Shown here: positions 1 to 8,490 of the stretch, piece after piece
Numbering within the stretch: position 1 is the first letter of the stretch
Layout of the letters: every line of letters begins with the position of its first letter
Assembly (NCBI GenBank): GCA_028282505.1
Contig: JANQHV010000119.1
Span: 1-32,539, forward strand
Reading direction: 5' to 3'
Source: SAR324 cluster bacterium
GTDB taxonomy: Bacteria > SAR324 > NAC60-12
Length of the DNA: 32,539 bases
Made by a program: the position numbers and the translations under genes
The notes under the pieces: model-generated
What the model was told of the DNA's origin: nothing
Database searches by the model: none
Seen by the model: the letters and a program-made list of their open reading frames with translations, nothing else

Positions 1-1741
1 AGGGTTCAAATATTTTATCGATATCTTTCTTGGAAATACCAGTGCCATTGTCCCAAATTCGAATTTCTATCTGGTTTTCCAGATTTTTTGTTTGGGTTCT
101 CACGGTTGGCACAAATCCCATAGTTTGTTCTTGAGATTTATGACGGGTGGCATAGAGAGCATTGTTTAAGATGTTCAAAAAAACCCGGCCTATGTCTGGA
201 GGAATAACTCGAATCGGTTCGAGGGAATCATCCAAATCAGATTCCAGATTAACATTGAAGGTATTATCCGTCGCCCGCATGCTATGAAAGGCAAGATTTG
301 TATATTGTTTAAAAAGTTGGTTGATATCAACCGATTGCCATTCTTGATCTCTTTTGTGAGCATGAAGAACCATTGCCTGGATAATGTTATTGGCTCGCTT
401 ACCGTGTTTTTCAGTCGCCAACGCTGCCTTTTCAATCATGGTTAACAATTTATCAGTTTTTTGACCATCCAGGCCTTCTCGACTTGTTTTTAATTCTTCT
501 TGAAGTTCTCTAGTCAGAATAGCACACTGTTCAGCAAAATTATTAACCAGGTTCAATGGGTTTTTCAATTCATGGGAAATACCAGCAGTCATGGTTCCCA
601 GTGAAGCTAATTTTTCCTGAATGATGAGTTGGTTTTGAGTCCGACGTAGAGAATCCAATGATTGCTGCAGGGCCACTGTACGTTTATTGACACGCTCTTC
701 CAGTTCTTGATTCAATTTGTTGATTTTTTCTTCTACTTGTTTACGCTCTGTAATATCAATGACGACACCAAAGCTCCCCTTGTAGTTTCCCCCCTTATCA
801 AAGAGAGGTTGAGGAGAAATAATGGTGGGCACCCTCCCTCCATCTTTGCGAGTAAACTCGATTTCGTAAGAGTCGTGTCCCCCCTCTTTGCGTTTGGCTA
901 TTTGTTTTTTAAAAATACTCTGGTTGGTTTCATCAAAAAAGTGCAGTAATTCCAGGCCAATGATTTCCTCATGTGAGTAGCCTGTCATTACCATCATTTG
1001 GGGGTTTGCATAAGTCACCCGGCCTTCTGTATCAAGCACAGCTAAACTATCATTCATGTTCTCAACCAATAATCGATAGTTTTGTTCACTTTCCTGTAAA
1101 GCCTTTTCTGCCTTTTCTCTTTTCAAATAACCATCCAAATAATAGATCAAGAATAAAACGGTGATGAAGACCACTCCTCCAGTCACCACAAGTGCACTAC
1201 GATCAACTTTTGAAATCAGATCTGAAAATATCACTGCGTTTTTTAACAGTACAATACGCCACTTCCAGGGGGGAAATTGAAAATGATAAGTGTAATATTT
1301 TTCTGTACCATATTTTAACAGTACGACCTCTTTTTCCTCTGACAGATTTTCTATGATAGCCATTGGCTGATCTAGAATCTCACTGGCATATATCACTTTT
1401 TGACGTTCTTCTGAGTAGATAATAATTTCAAATCGGTTCTGGCGTATTAATTCTTCTATCGTTGCCAGAGTTAATCCTTGTTTGATTTTAACGGCAATGC
1501 GATCTTCCATAGTGCCGGTCTGGAGAAGCTCATCCAGGCTTTTATCGCTGATAGAGTAGACAGTGTGTGACGCCCATTCCAAATTGTCTTTGATACTTTT
1601 GTCCACAAATTCTGAAATAAATTCACGGATAAACAGGGACAAGCTGAGCCCCAACAATATCATTAGAAAGACGATAGGAAGGAGCAATCGGAACGTGAGA
1701 CTGCTCACCAACTGCTTATGGGATTTGATGACAATCAGCAT
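1..1741 (-). CDS. PAS-containing sensor histidine kinase (C-terminus cut by window edge)
   Basis: This is a membrane-bound sensor kinase expected to autophosphorylate on histidine and pass phosphate to a response regulator not seen here. About 580 residues are visible and the frame is still open at position 1. A first membrane segment lies near residues 14-37. A roughly 140-residue periplasmic region follows, then a second membrane segment near 180-202. A PAS domain spans about 215-330, ending in DITERK, and a coiled coil leads to the H-box ISHELKNPLN with His390. The N-box (ILNNALYATRH) and G1 box (WDNGTGISKKDI) are intact; the last part of the ATPase domain lies outside the window. The start is the ATG 22 bases after the upstream binding-protein stop; a TTG further upstream in frame is possible. 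The gene pair suggests the binding protein feeds ligand information to this kinase. Family assignment is firm; the ligand is unknown. Confidence 0.9.
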   Translation of the reverse strand, partial: MLIVIKSHKQLVSSLTFRLLLPIVFLMILLGLSLSLFIREFISEFVDKSIKDNLEWASHTVYSISDKSLDELLQTGTMEDRIAVKIKQGLTLATIEELIRQNRFEIIIYSEERQKVIYASEILDQPMAIIENLSEEKEVVLLKYGTEKYYTYHFQFPPWKWRIVLLKNAVIFSDLISKVDRSALVVTGGVVFITVLFLIYYLDGYLKREKAEKALQESEQNYRLLVENMNDSLAVLDTEGRVTYANPQMMVMTGYSHEEIIGLELLHFFDETNQSIFKKQIAKRKEGGHDSYEIEFTRKDGGRVPTIISPQPLFDKGGNYKGSFGVVIDITERKQVEEKINKLNQELEERVNKRTVALQQSLDSLRRTQNQLIIQEKLASLGTMTAGISHELKNPLNLVNNFAEQCAILTRELQEELKTSREGLDGQKTDKLLTMIEKAALATEKHGKRANNIIQAMVLHAHKRDQEWQSVDINQLFKQYTNLAFHSMRATDNTFNVNLESDLDDSLEPIRVIPPDIGRVFLNILNNALYATRHKSQEQTMGFVPTVRTQTKNLENQIEIRIWDNGTGISKKDIDKIFEP

Positions 1742-1763
1742 GAGATTAATGTGGAAAATTGCT

Positions 1764-2918
1764 TTATGGATGGCCAAATTTGGGGGTGGCAGTGGCAAGT
1801 TCCTTAGGCCAGACAATCTCTCTTTTTTTCTTTTGCCACTGGAGGATGAGTGGAAAATGTCGGATTTGAATACCAGTCCGATCAACACCATATCTTCCCA
1901 GAATCGTGGTTACTTCTAATCCCCCTAGTGTTTTTCTTAACTTCTCTTTATCCAGGCTTCCCGTTTTTTTAACAGCGGCTTCCAGAATCTCGCCTGCAGC
2001 ATAGGCTGTGGCCGCATGATATGATGGCGATTCCTGATAAATGTTGATGAACTCATTTCGAAATGCTTCTGAACCCGGAAAACCTAGTTTTTCATGAGGC
2101 TCCCAATTTGTCACAGAATATGAGTATTCTGCATCGTTTTTAAATTCCTCGTAATATTTCTGAAATGTCGGTCCAACTGTTGCTAAATAGGCTTGGGGAT
2201 ACCATCGAATATTGAGAAGAGCCCTTCTCATATCTGCTGCTTCATTGTAATGCCCCACAACAATGAGCACCTGGGCCTCACTCGATTTTGCATTTTCAGC
2301 AAACTCCTCTAGATTTCTGGTTCCCTTTTTAAATTTTTGGAATAAGACGATTTCTAAATCAAGCACAGTGGCCCATTTTTTTGCGCCATTGGCCAAATTT
2401 ACAGAAAACGCATCATCTGCAAAAACAATAGCAATGTCATCTAAATTATAGGTCAGTATCATCTCCAGAAACCCTTGTGTGTAGCGACTGGCAGGCCTCC
2501 ATATACCAAATAAATATTTGCGTCCTTTCTTCCACAATGTGTCTCCCGCTGCACCTGGGGCTAGCATGGGAAACTTCTGTGCTTCTGTGAATGTTGCTAC
2601 TACATCGGTCAATCCACTCGAATAGGGGCCAAAAACCAGGTCAACCTTATCCTTCAACACCAAACGTTCATACAAAGATTTTGCTGTTTTGGCATTACTC
2701 TTATCATCATATATTGTAATTTTTACTTTTCTATTCAGCAATCCTCCTCTCTCATTGATCTGCTTTTCCCAAAGCTGGTACGCATTTTTTTGCATATGCC
2801 CCACCTTGGAAAATCGGCCTGTCAATCCAAGAGATACCCCAATGTTCACAGTGTCCGATGCATAAAGAATGGTAGTGGCCATCAACCATAATATAATAGT
2901 AAAAAATCCCCCTCTCAT
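1764..2918 (-). CDS. Periplasmic binding protein, Leu/Ile/Val (LivK, Peripla_BP_6) type
   Basis: This is a periplasmic solute-binding protein of the branched-chain amino acid/amide family, about 384 residues, the usual size. I chose the ATG at 2918 because GGGAG sits five bases upstream and because it places a clean signal peptide (MRGGFFTIILWLMATTILYA, cut before SDTVN) at the N-terminus. An upstream in-frame ATG at 2972 would add 18 polar residues before the signal. Family hallmarks visible are NIGVSLGLTGRFS at the mature N-terminus, the INERGGLLNRKV segment, YDDKSNAKTA, and the GPYSSGLTDVVA loop. No permease or ATPase gene of a transporter is nearby; the next gene is a histidine kinase 22 bases downstream. 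A role as a sensory co-receptor for that kinase is my inference. The ligand could be an amino acid, amide or small carboxylate and cannot be read from the sequence. Confidence 0.88.
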   Translation of the reverse strand: MRGGFFTIILWLMATTILYASDTVNIGVSLGLTGRFSKVGHMQKNAYQLWEKQINERGGLLNRKVKITIYDDKSNAKTAKSLYERLVLKDKVDLVFGPYSSGLTDVVATFTEAQKFPMLAPGAAGDTLWKKGRKYLFGIWRPASRYTQGFLEMILTYNLDDIAIVFADDAFSVNLANGAKKWATVLDLEIVLFQKFKKGTRNLEEFAENAKSSEAQVLIVVGHYNEAADMRRALLNIRWYPQAYLATVGPTFQKYYEEFKNDAEYSYSVTNWEPHEKLGFPGSEAFRNEFINIYQESPSYHAATAYAAGEILEAAVKKTGSLDKEKLRKTLGGLEVTTILGRYGVDRTGIQIRHFPLILQWQKKKREIVWPKELATATPKFGHP

Positions 2919-3122
2919 CATATCTCCCAACCTGGCACATCGATTCCTGAGTATGAACCATTTTTTCAGCATATCACAACCATTCTCTCCAATCCAGAAC
3001 TGGATATTCTTTTACTACAAGTCAGAAGAATCAACTGTTCTTACAATTTTTTGGACGCAGATAAAATCAGGATCAAGAGGATTTAGGGGCCTACGGCCTT
3101 CTTAAATCGATTGTCAATTAAT

Positions 3123-3279
3123 TTATACCAAGTTGCGTTTAAAAAAGTGACATTCCAGAGTATTTTGTCATTCTGAGCTTGCGAAGAATCTCAATAATTT
3201 CAAGGAGATCCTTCGATAAATCGCTTCGGCGTACCGTCAGGATGACATATTGTATACTTTTAAACGCAACTTCGTATTA
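3123..3279. mobile_element. MITE-like element, copy A
   Basis: The ends are 22-base terminal inverted repeats (3123-3144 and 3258-3279) that match at 20 of 22 positions. Their shared core is AAGTTGCGTTTAAAA. The 157-base element has no coding capacity. The same terminal sequence recurs at 30366-30482 around a different interior, and as a single end at 3321-3342. Short length, inverted ends, no gene and multiple copies are the features of a non-autonomous (MITE-type) element. I could not identify a target duplication with confidence or a parental transposase in the window. Confidence 0.6.
3166..3247. repeat. REP-like hairpin nested inside MITE copy A
   Basis: The outer arms, TGTCATTCTGA (3166-3176) and TCAGGATGACA (3237-3247), pair at 10 of 11 positions. 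The inner arms, GAAGAATCTC (3183-3192) and GAGATCCTTC (3205-3214), pair at 9 of 10. The pattern of CATTCTGAGC-GAAGAATCTC-GAGATCCTTC-CAGGATGA is a widespread intergenic palindrome in many bacterial genomes, recalled from general knowledge. It would fold as a long imperfect hairpin in RNA or single-stranded DNA. Confidence 0.6.
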
Positions 3280-3320
3280 AACTTAGAGCCAGAGTCTTAG
3301 GGGAGAAAAGTACTTTCATA

Positions 3321-3342
3321 TCCTAAAAGCAACTTTGTATCA
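3321..3342. repeat. Solo copy of the MITE terminal repeat
   Basis: This 22-base segment matches the right end of copy A at 17 of 22 positions, including GCAACTT and GTAT. It lies 41 bases to the right in the same orientation and no partner end is evident. It may be a decayed end or a tandem insertion scar. Confidence 0.4.
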
Positions 3343-3505
3343 GCAATTTGGATGCCAATTCTAGAGAACCAGTAGAAGGCGGGAAGATTGGGGGCAGTGG
3401 CCATAGATCAAAAGAAGGCCTGGTTCAAAATATTAGTGGAACTTCACACATTCTTTGATAATGGGGGATGGAGGGTGACACAAATGAAAATAATAGGAGT
3501 ATTTC

Positions 3506-5587
3506 TTAATTTTCCAAAGGGATAGAAAACGAGAAGACCGTGCCGTTTCCTGATTCACTGGATACGTGAATAGTACCCTTCAATTCAGAAATGGCCGTTT
3601 GGACAGCATCCAATCCAATGCCCCTGCCAGAAACATCGGTCACTGTTTCAGCCATACTGAAACCAGCCATAAACAGAAGCCTCCAAGGTTCCTCTTGAGC
3701 AATATGAGATTCTACCAACTTCTGATTGAGAGCTTCATTATGTCGTGCTTTTTCTATGATTTTATCAAAATCGATCCCCTTGCCATCATCGGAGATTTCA
3801 AATACAAAATGATTGTCTTCTTTTCGATATGTATTTACGGCAATACATCCAAACTCTGGTTTTCCAACCGCTTCCCGCTCTACCGCTGGCTCAATCCCAT
3901 GATCTACACAATTTCTCATGAGATGAACCAGAGGGCCATTTAGCTTCTCAACAATGATTTTGTGAACATACAGGTTTTCTCCTTCTATATTGAATCGTGC
4001 TTTCTTTTTCAGTTTTGTGCTCAGTCGTTTGATTTCTCCTGGCCAGGAACGGACTAATCTCCGGATGGGGACTTTTTCCAATTTTTTGATCACTTGTTGA
4101 ATTTCTTTAATTTGACCTGCCTGTATGGTTTTTTTCAAAAGACCGAATTCTTCTTTTGAAAATACGATTCCCGTCAAACGGCTTCGTAGTTCCTGACTCA
4201 TACCATTCAGCAATGAGTGTGCATACTGGTGTTCTGCTTTGATTTTATTAGCTTGCCTGACAACCTGACCTAATTGATAGGCCGTAATCTTTTTATTAGC
4301 CTGTAGTGTTTTTAGATAATCTTCCAGGTGATGTACGATATTACGCAAACGCTGAAGTGTGAACATTCCACTCATCCCTTTGAGTGTATGGAGCATTCTC
4401 ATGGTTTCTGGAAAATCATTCTCTTCTCCAATATTGACTGGTTGCTCTGAAGCAGTTTTGATTTTACGAGCTAATACATGTTTCCATTGTTCTAACTTGG
4501 ATAAAATCTCTTCTCCCAATTGCAAGGTTTGTAGGAATGATTCGGGGTCATCATATATTTTGGTCAAAACAACTTTTTCTGCTTCCAACTCCTGCTGTTT
4601 CTTTTCTGCTTCTCTTTCTTCAGTGATATCCTCAATCCCAATATCAATGGCGACTAAATCATGTTCAGGACTGTAGCACGGATAATAAGACAGTAAATAG
4701 CACCTTGTCTTTCCACTGGAATGCTGAAAAGTTGTTTCCTTTGGCAATAACCCTACTATCTCGCCAAACTCCATAGCGATGCTGTCATCAAAGATTAAGG
4801 AGAAAATCTGTTCCCATCCCTGCAAACTGTAAGGATCATTTGCGAATATGATTTCTGGAAACGAGTGACCTTCCAGTTGGTGGGAATTCAGGTATTCAAC
4901 ACATTTAGAGGTAAATTCATTAGTAATGGTTCCGTTTGCTGTGATCTTGATCAGTCCTTGTGGGGAATGCTGCAAAATTTCACTGGAGCGTTGATTCAGC
5001 TCGTTGAAACGTCCCGTCACCTCCTCAAACAATTTTCGCCAAAGCTGCGGAAATTTATGGATTGTATTGAGAAATTCTTCTCGTTTGATACGAAATACTC
5101 GGCAGGGAGTTATTGTACGCACTGTTGCCGAAATGACTTCTCCACGCAAACACGACATTTCTCCGACACAGGCACCATGTCCCCGATGGGCCACCAACTC
5201 CTCATTAACCAGTACTTCGACCTCTCCTTCTGCAATTAAGAACACCCCTTCTGGTAACTGATTTTGTACTAACAAATTGACATTAGCATCCACATGCAAC
5301 TCTTCCATTTTTTCAGAAACCACGACTGAATCAAAGGAATTAAGATCTTGAAATAAGGAAATATTTTTTAACAGTTCAACACGAAGATTTTGTTCTGTGC
5401 CATCTTGCTGTTGCTGTGTGTTGATATGATTGAATTTTTCTAAAATCTCACCATAGCGGTTGAGGATGCGCCCCAAGGCTTGGTTAGCACCTTCATCCAG
5501 GTTTTGTAAACTATTTCCAAAATTGGAAATGGTGCCTAAAGCATTTTGAATATCGGCGGGTAAGTTTTTCCAGTTAGGAGAGGTCAT
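3506..5587 (-). CDS. CheA-like histidine kinase with cyclic-nucleotide-fold, PAS and Hpt domains
   Basis: This 693-residue protein has no membrane segment, so it should be a cytoplasmic kinase. From the N-terminus come a helical region, then a cNMP-binding/Crp-fold domain (about 80-195, with EGEVEVL and VGEMSCL). A PAS domain follows (about 205-325), then an Hpt domain with MLHTLKGMSG, whose His400 is the likely phosphorylation site. The last part is a dimerisation region and a CheA-type ATPase domain (MRNCVDHGIEP, ISDDGKGID, DVSGRGIGLD). It lacks the P2 region and the C-terminal CheW-like domain of chemotaxis CheA, so it probably does not sit in a receptor array. In the cNMP fold the Arg usually preceding Ser/Thr-Ala in the phosphate-binding cassette appears to be Ile (VISATV). 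The domain may therefore sense something other than cAMP or cGMP. No response regulator is adjacent. Start by ATG; the ribosome-binding site is weak. Confidence 0.88.
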   Translation of the reverse strand: MTSPNWKNLPADIQNALGTISNFGNSLQNLDEGANQALGRILNRYGEILEKFNHINTQQQQDGTEQNLRVELLKNISLFQDLNSFDSVVVSEKMEELHVDANVNLLVQNQLPEGVFLIAEGEVEVLVNEELVAHRGHGACVGEMSCLRGEVISATVRTITPCRVFRIKREEFLNTIHKFPQLWRKLFEEVTGRFNELNQRSSEILQHSPQGLIKITANGTITNEFTSKCVEYLNSHQLEGHSFPEIIFANDPYSLQGWEQIFSLIFDDSIAMEFGEIVGLLPKETTFQHSSGKTRCYLLSYYPCYSPEHDLVAIDIGIEDITEEREAEKKQQELEAEKVVLTKIYDDPESFLQTLQLGEEILSKLEQWKHVLARKIKTASEQPVNIGEENDFPETMRMLHTLKGMSGMFTLQRLRNIVHHLEDYLKTLQANKKITAYQLGQVVRQANKIKAEHQYAHSLLNGMSQELRSRLTGIVFSKEEFGLLKKTIQAGQIKEIQQVIKKLEKVPIRRLVRSWPGEIKRLSTKLKKKARFNIEGENLYVHKIIVEKLNGPLVHLMRNCVDHGIEPAVEREAVGKPEFGCIAVNTYRKEDNHFVFEISDDGKGIDFDKIIEKARHNEALNQKLVESHIAQEEPWRLLFMAGFSMAETVTDVSGRGIGLDAVQTAISELKGTIHVSSESGNGTVFSFSIPLEN

Positions 5588-5625
5588 CAGCTTGTGTTGG
5601 TTTGGAAGTGGTTTTAGAAATACAA

Positions 5626-6102
5626 TCAGATTTTAATTTTTCCAGGGAAATTAGGTACTATCAAAGAATCACTCATTTGATTTTCCTGGTGAAAGAAAGT
5701 GATATTACCCAGTTCATCACACATCCAGACTTCTTGAGCTCCCTGTTCAAAATAAAGAATCCTCTTTTCATCCATTTCTGTTGCTGTATTCGTAGGAGAA
5801 ATAACTTCCACACAAATTTCTGGAGCAACGGAAGTTTCTATCTCTTCATTGATTTTTTGACATAGTTCGGGGGAGCACCATACAACATCCGCCACCTTAG
5901 TTCCTTTCCGGGTGAAAATGGCACATTCCGGAAATGTTTCTCCTTCCTTCATTAGTTGATTCAAAATCTTAATTATTTTACCCTGTAGTCTTGCATGATT
6001 TAGTTTGGCCGGACTCATGAGTATTTGACCTCTTTCATTCAACTCAATTTTATAGGGTAGATTTTGCAAGTTCGGATCTTCACAAATTTGTTGCCAATTC
6101 AT
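5626..6102 (-). CDS. Uma2-family (DUF820) PD-(D/E)XK-fold protein
   Basis: This is a 158-residue protein of the Uma2/DUF820 family of putative restriction-endonuclease-fold nucleases. Visible family signatures are SPAKLNHARLQGKI near the start, ADVVWCSPE carrying the metal-binding Asp, and PEICVEVISPT carrying the acidic catalytic position. The downstream KRxxYFEQGAQEVW block is also present. I chose the ATG at 6102 because AAAGGA stands six bases upstream; a longer frame from a TTG at 6138 would overlap that site. Such proteins occur in many copies in cyanobacteria and other environmental bacteria; their biological role is not settled. It sits alone between the CheA-like gene and the aminotransferase operon on the same strand. 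Confidence 0.85.
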   Translation of the reverse strand: MNWQQICEDPNLQNLPYKIELNERGQILMSPAKLNHARLQGKIIKILNQLMKEGETFPECAIFTRKGTKVADVVWCSPELCQKINEEIETSVAPEICVEVISPTNTATEMDEKRILYFEQGAQEVWMCDELGNITFFHQENQMSDSLIVPNFPGKIKI

Positions 6103-6290
6103 AGAATATCCTTTCATTCTTTGAATTTTTTCAATCAATCGTGACCACTATATCTTGTTCTCAAAGATTATTCAAAAATTTATGTTTTTTCACAAAAACG
6201 GATTTTATCAATGGCCTTGAAAAAATGATTATTACGAAGGACTTGCTAAAAAAGGAAGACGATATCCTCTACCTCCTCGCTTCTCTTTTT

Positions 6291-6323
6291 GCCCTGAGAA
6301 AATTTTTGTGGTTTTCTTAGGGC
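6291..6323 (-). terminator. Stem-loop at the end of the aminotransferase operon
   Basis: GCCCTGAGAAAA (6291-6302) pairs with TTTTCTTAGGGC (6312-6323) over 12 positions with one G-A change. The loop is nine bases. The right arm contains the stop codon of the aminotransferase gene. On the minus strand the stem is followed by A-rich sequence, not a U-tract. It is therefore not a textbook intrinsic terminator and may only protect the 3' end of the transcript. Confidence 0.3.
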
Positions 6324-7426
6324 TTTGGCAAAAATTGTTCCAACTTTTGCAAGGCAACTGACATATTGCTCCTTCCAAAGCCAATGCGAAAACAATTGGA
6401 TTGATCACCATAAACGGTTCCAGGCAGCAGTAACACGCCAGCATGTTGCATGAGTTCATCACAGAAGTGTTCGATGGATTCTCCTAAATAACGAGGAAAA
6501 GCGATGGGACCTGCTTTGGGTCCATACCAGGAAAAAATACCTTGATGTCTGGAGAAGAATGATTCGAGCAGCCTCAGATTCTCCTGAATGAGGTTCAAGT
6601 TTCGTTTAACAATTGAATCACGATGACGCAAAGCCAAAGTTGCCAAAAACTCACTGGGAGCACTGTTGCAAATCGTAGTATAGTCTTTAAAGGCAGCAAG
6701 TGCGTCAAAGAGTTTCTGATTACGAGTAACAATCCAGCCAATGCGCAACCCTGCCAATCCATAGGTTTTGGACATCACGCCAAGGGATATTCCTCGCTCA
6801 TTCAAATCTGTAAAAGACGGTAAGCGGTGAGAAGGATTATATTCGAGACCTCGATAGACTTCATCAGAAAAAACGATAAATCCATGATTATCCGAAAGTC
6901 GTGATAATTCCTGGAGGAATTTGGCATTTGGTAGAAATCCTGTAGGATTGTGAGGAAAGTTGACAACCACCACTTTCGTCTTGTCAGTTAAGTGATCTCT
7001 CAGGAATTGTAAATCCAACTGCCAGGCATTTTGGGAATCTCCTCTCCATTCAGTGACTTGGGCACCAATACTGTGAGCAACTTCACCGAGAGACTGGTAA
7101 TAGGGGGCATGAACAATGATGTGATCACCAGCCTCCAAAGTGACGTTCATGAAGTTGAATATTGCTTCTTCCGCACCAGCATGAACCAGGATTTGTTCTG
7201 GCAGGATTTTTTGATATAGAGAGGCAATCTGGGTTCTCAGTTCGGGACTGCCAAGAGATTCGGTATATCCGAGCCAGAGAGATGAAAAATCGTCCTGTGC
7301 ATTTTGTTCTAGTTTGAGCAAATCTCCTACAGACAGGCTCTCACAGTCTGAAGAACACAGTAAATATGGGGTAGTGAACTCATATTTTGCGAAATACCGC
7401 TCTAACCGAAAGGGATTGATTTTCAT
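6317..7426 (-). CDS. Class I/II PLP-dependent aminotransferase
   Basis: This 369-residue fold-type I aminotransferase has all core residues. The PLP Lys is Lys220 in SKTYGLAGLRIGW. Asn160 lies in NFPHNPTG, Asp188 in VFSDEVY, and an Arg in CFRIGFGR is expected to bind substrate carboxylate. It is shorter than AspC (about 400) and resembles the MalY/PatA-like and uncharacterised small aminotransferases; the substrate cannot be assigned. The start ATG overlaps the stop of the Cds1-like gene (ATGA) and has GGAGG just upstream, so the two are translationally coupled. The pairing suggests that the two PLP enzymes work on one amino-acid pathway, possibly of sulfur amino acids, and share regulation with the upstream kinase. 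That link is inference. Confidence 0.9.
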   Translation of the reverse strand: MKINPFRLERYFAKYEFTTPYLLCSSDCESLSVGDLLKLEQNAQDDFSSLWLGYTESLGSPELRTQIASLYQKILPEQILVHAGAEEAIFNFMNVTLEAGDHIIVHAPYYQSLGEVAHSIGAQVTEWRGDSQNAWQLDLQFLRDHLTDKTKVVVVNFPHNPTGFLPNAKFLQELSRLSDNHGFIVFSDEVYRGLEYNPSHRLPSFTDLNERGISLGVMSKTYGLAGLRIGWIVTRNQKLFDALAAFKDYTTICNSAPSEFLATLALRHRDSIVKRNLNLIQENLRLLESFFSRHQGIFSWYGPKAGPIAFPRYLGESIEHFCDELMQHAGVLLLPGTVYGDQSNCFRIGFGRSNMSVALQKLEQFLPKP

Positions 7427-8490
7427 ACATCCTCCAAAATACCTGTTTCGTAAAAGCTTTCTAACTGTTTAAAATATTTATCCATTTTTTTATCAAAATG
7501 ATGCTCTTTGAGCCAAAGATCATCGTAATACGTGTGTCCATAGAGTTCTCCAGAATCACATATCATGGAGACAATACTGCCTTGCATTCCTTGTGCATTG
7601 AGTTCTGAAATGATTTGGAAGGTTGCATATAAATTAGTACCTGTTGATCCTCCACAACGGCGGTTCAAAATTTTGAACAAAAAATGTATGGTCGCGAATG
7701 CTGCTTCATCAGGGACTTTGATCATTCTATCGATGACAGATGACACAAACGATGGTTCAACTCTAGGTCTGCCAATCCCTTCGATGTTAGAACATTCTAC
7801 ACATGTCAATGTGGGATCTTTCGTATGATAGTAATCGAAAAACACAGAATATGTGGGATCGGCAACACATAATTGTGTTGCGTATCCTTTGTAGCGAATA
7901 AACCGGCCAATGGTTGCTGATGTTCCTCCAGTTCCTGCACTGACAATGATCCAGGTTGGTACAGGGAAGGGCTCAAGTTTCATCTGAGAGAACATGGATT
8001 CTGCAATATTATTATTGCCTCTCCAGTCTGTAGCACGCTCGGCATAGGTGAATTGGTTCATATAGTGACCATCCAGTTCTTTTGCCAATTTCTCTGCTTC
8101 CAAATAAATTTCTGAAGGTTTGACGAAATGGCACCGACCTCCATAAAAAGTGATTTGTTCTATTTTTTCTTGTGAAGTGCCTTCAGGAACAACCGCAATA
8201 AAAGGAAGCTGAAGTATCCTTGCAAAATAAGCTTCTGAAATGGCGGTGCTGCCAGAAGAGGCTTCGATGATTGTGGTGTCTTTTTTAATTTTTCCATTAC
8301 AGAGACCATATAAAAATAATGAGCGTGCTAATCGGTGTTTCAGACTTCCTGAAGGATGAGTGGATTCATCCTTAACATAAAGATATATATTTTCTACAGC
8401 GGGTAGAACAATTCGATGTAAATGGGTGTCTGATGATCTTTGAAAATCTGCTTCAATTTTGGAAATAGCCTGACTGACCCAAGTGCTCAT
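7423..8490 (-). CDS. PLP-dependent cysteine synthase-family protein, Cds1-like
   Basis: This is a fold-type II PLP enzyme of about 355 residues. It resembles the Cds1 branch (L-cysteine desulfhydrase and relatives) of the cysteine synthase/cystathionine beta-synthase family. Diagnostic blocks are DESTHPSGSLKHRLARSL with the PLP Lys (residue 51), EASSGSTAISEAYFA for PLP phosphate binding, and FTYAERATDWRGNNNIAES. SAGTGGTSATIGRFIRY and CDSGELYG complete the set. The start at 8490 is preferred because it forms an ATGA overlap with the kinase stop and has GGAG at good spacing; a start at 8508 is also in frame. It lies between the hybrid kinase and an aminotransferase in one tightly packed unit. 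Cysteine desulfhydrase or cysteine synthase activity is expected from the family, but the reaction direction is not determinable here. Confidence 0.88.
   Translation of the reverse strand: MSTWVSQAISKIEADFQRSSDTHLHRIVLPAVENIYLYVKDESTHPSGSLKHRLARSLFLYGLCNGKIKKDTTIIEASSGSTAISEAYFARILQLPFIAVVPEGTSQEKIEQITFYGGRCHFVKPSEIYLEAEKLAKELDGHYMNQFTYAERATDWRGNNNIAESMFSQMKLEPFPVPTWIIVSAGTGGTSATIGRFIRYKGYATQLCVADPTYSVFFDYYHTKDPTLTCVECSNIEGIGRPRVEPSFVSSVIDRMIKVPDEAAFATIHFLFKILNRRCGGSTGTNLYATFQIISELNAQGMQGSIVSMICDSGELYGHTYYDDLWLKEHHFDKKMDKYFKQLESFYETGILEDV

Larger units (their letters stand above)
2919..3505. other. Non-coding stretch carrying MITE-like repeats
   Basis: No convincing gene lies between the binding protein and the CheA-like gene. 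The stretch holds a terminal-inverted-repeat element (3123-3279), a nested REP-like hairpin and a third copy of the terminal repeat at 3321-3342, each listed separately. I see nothing recognisable from about 3343 to 3505. Confidence 0.6.

Noticed and set aside
5626-6102. Uma2-family protein as an active defence nuclease
   Set aside because: The fold suits a nuclease, but there is no methylase, specificity subunit or other defence gene nearby to support such a role.
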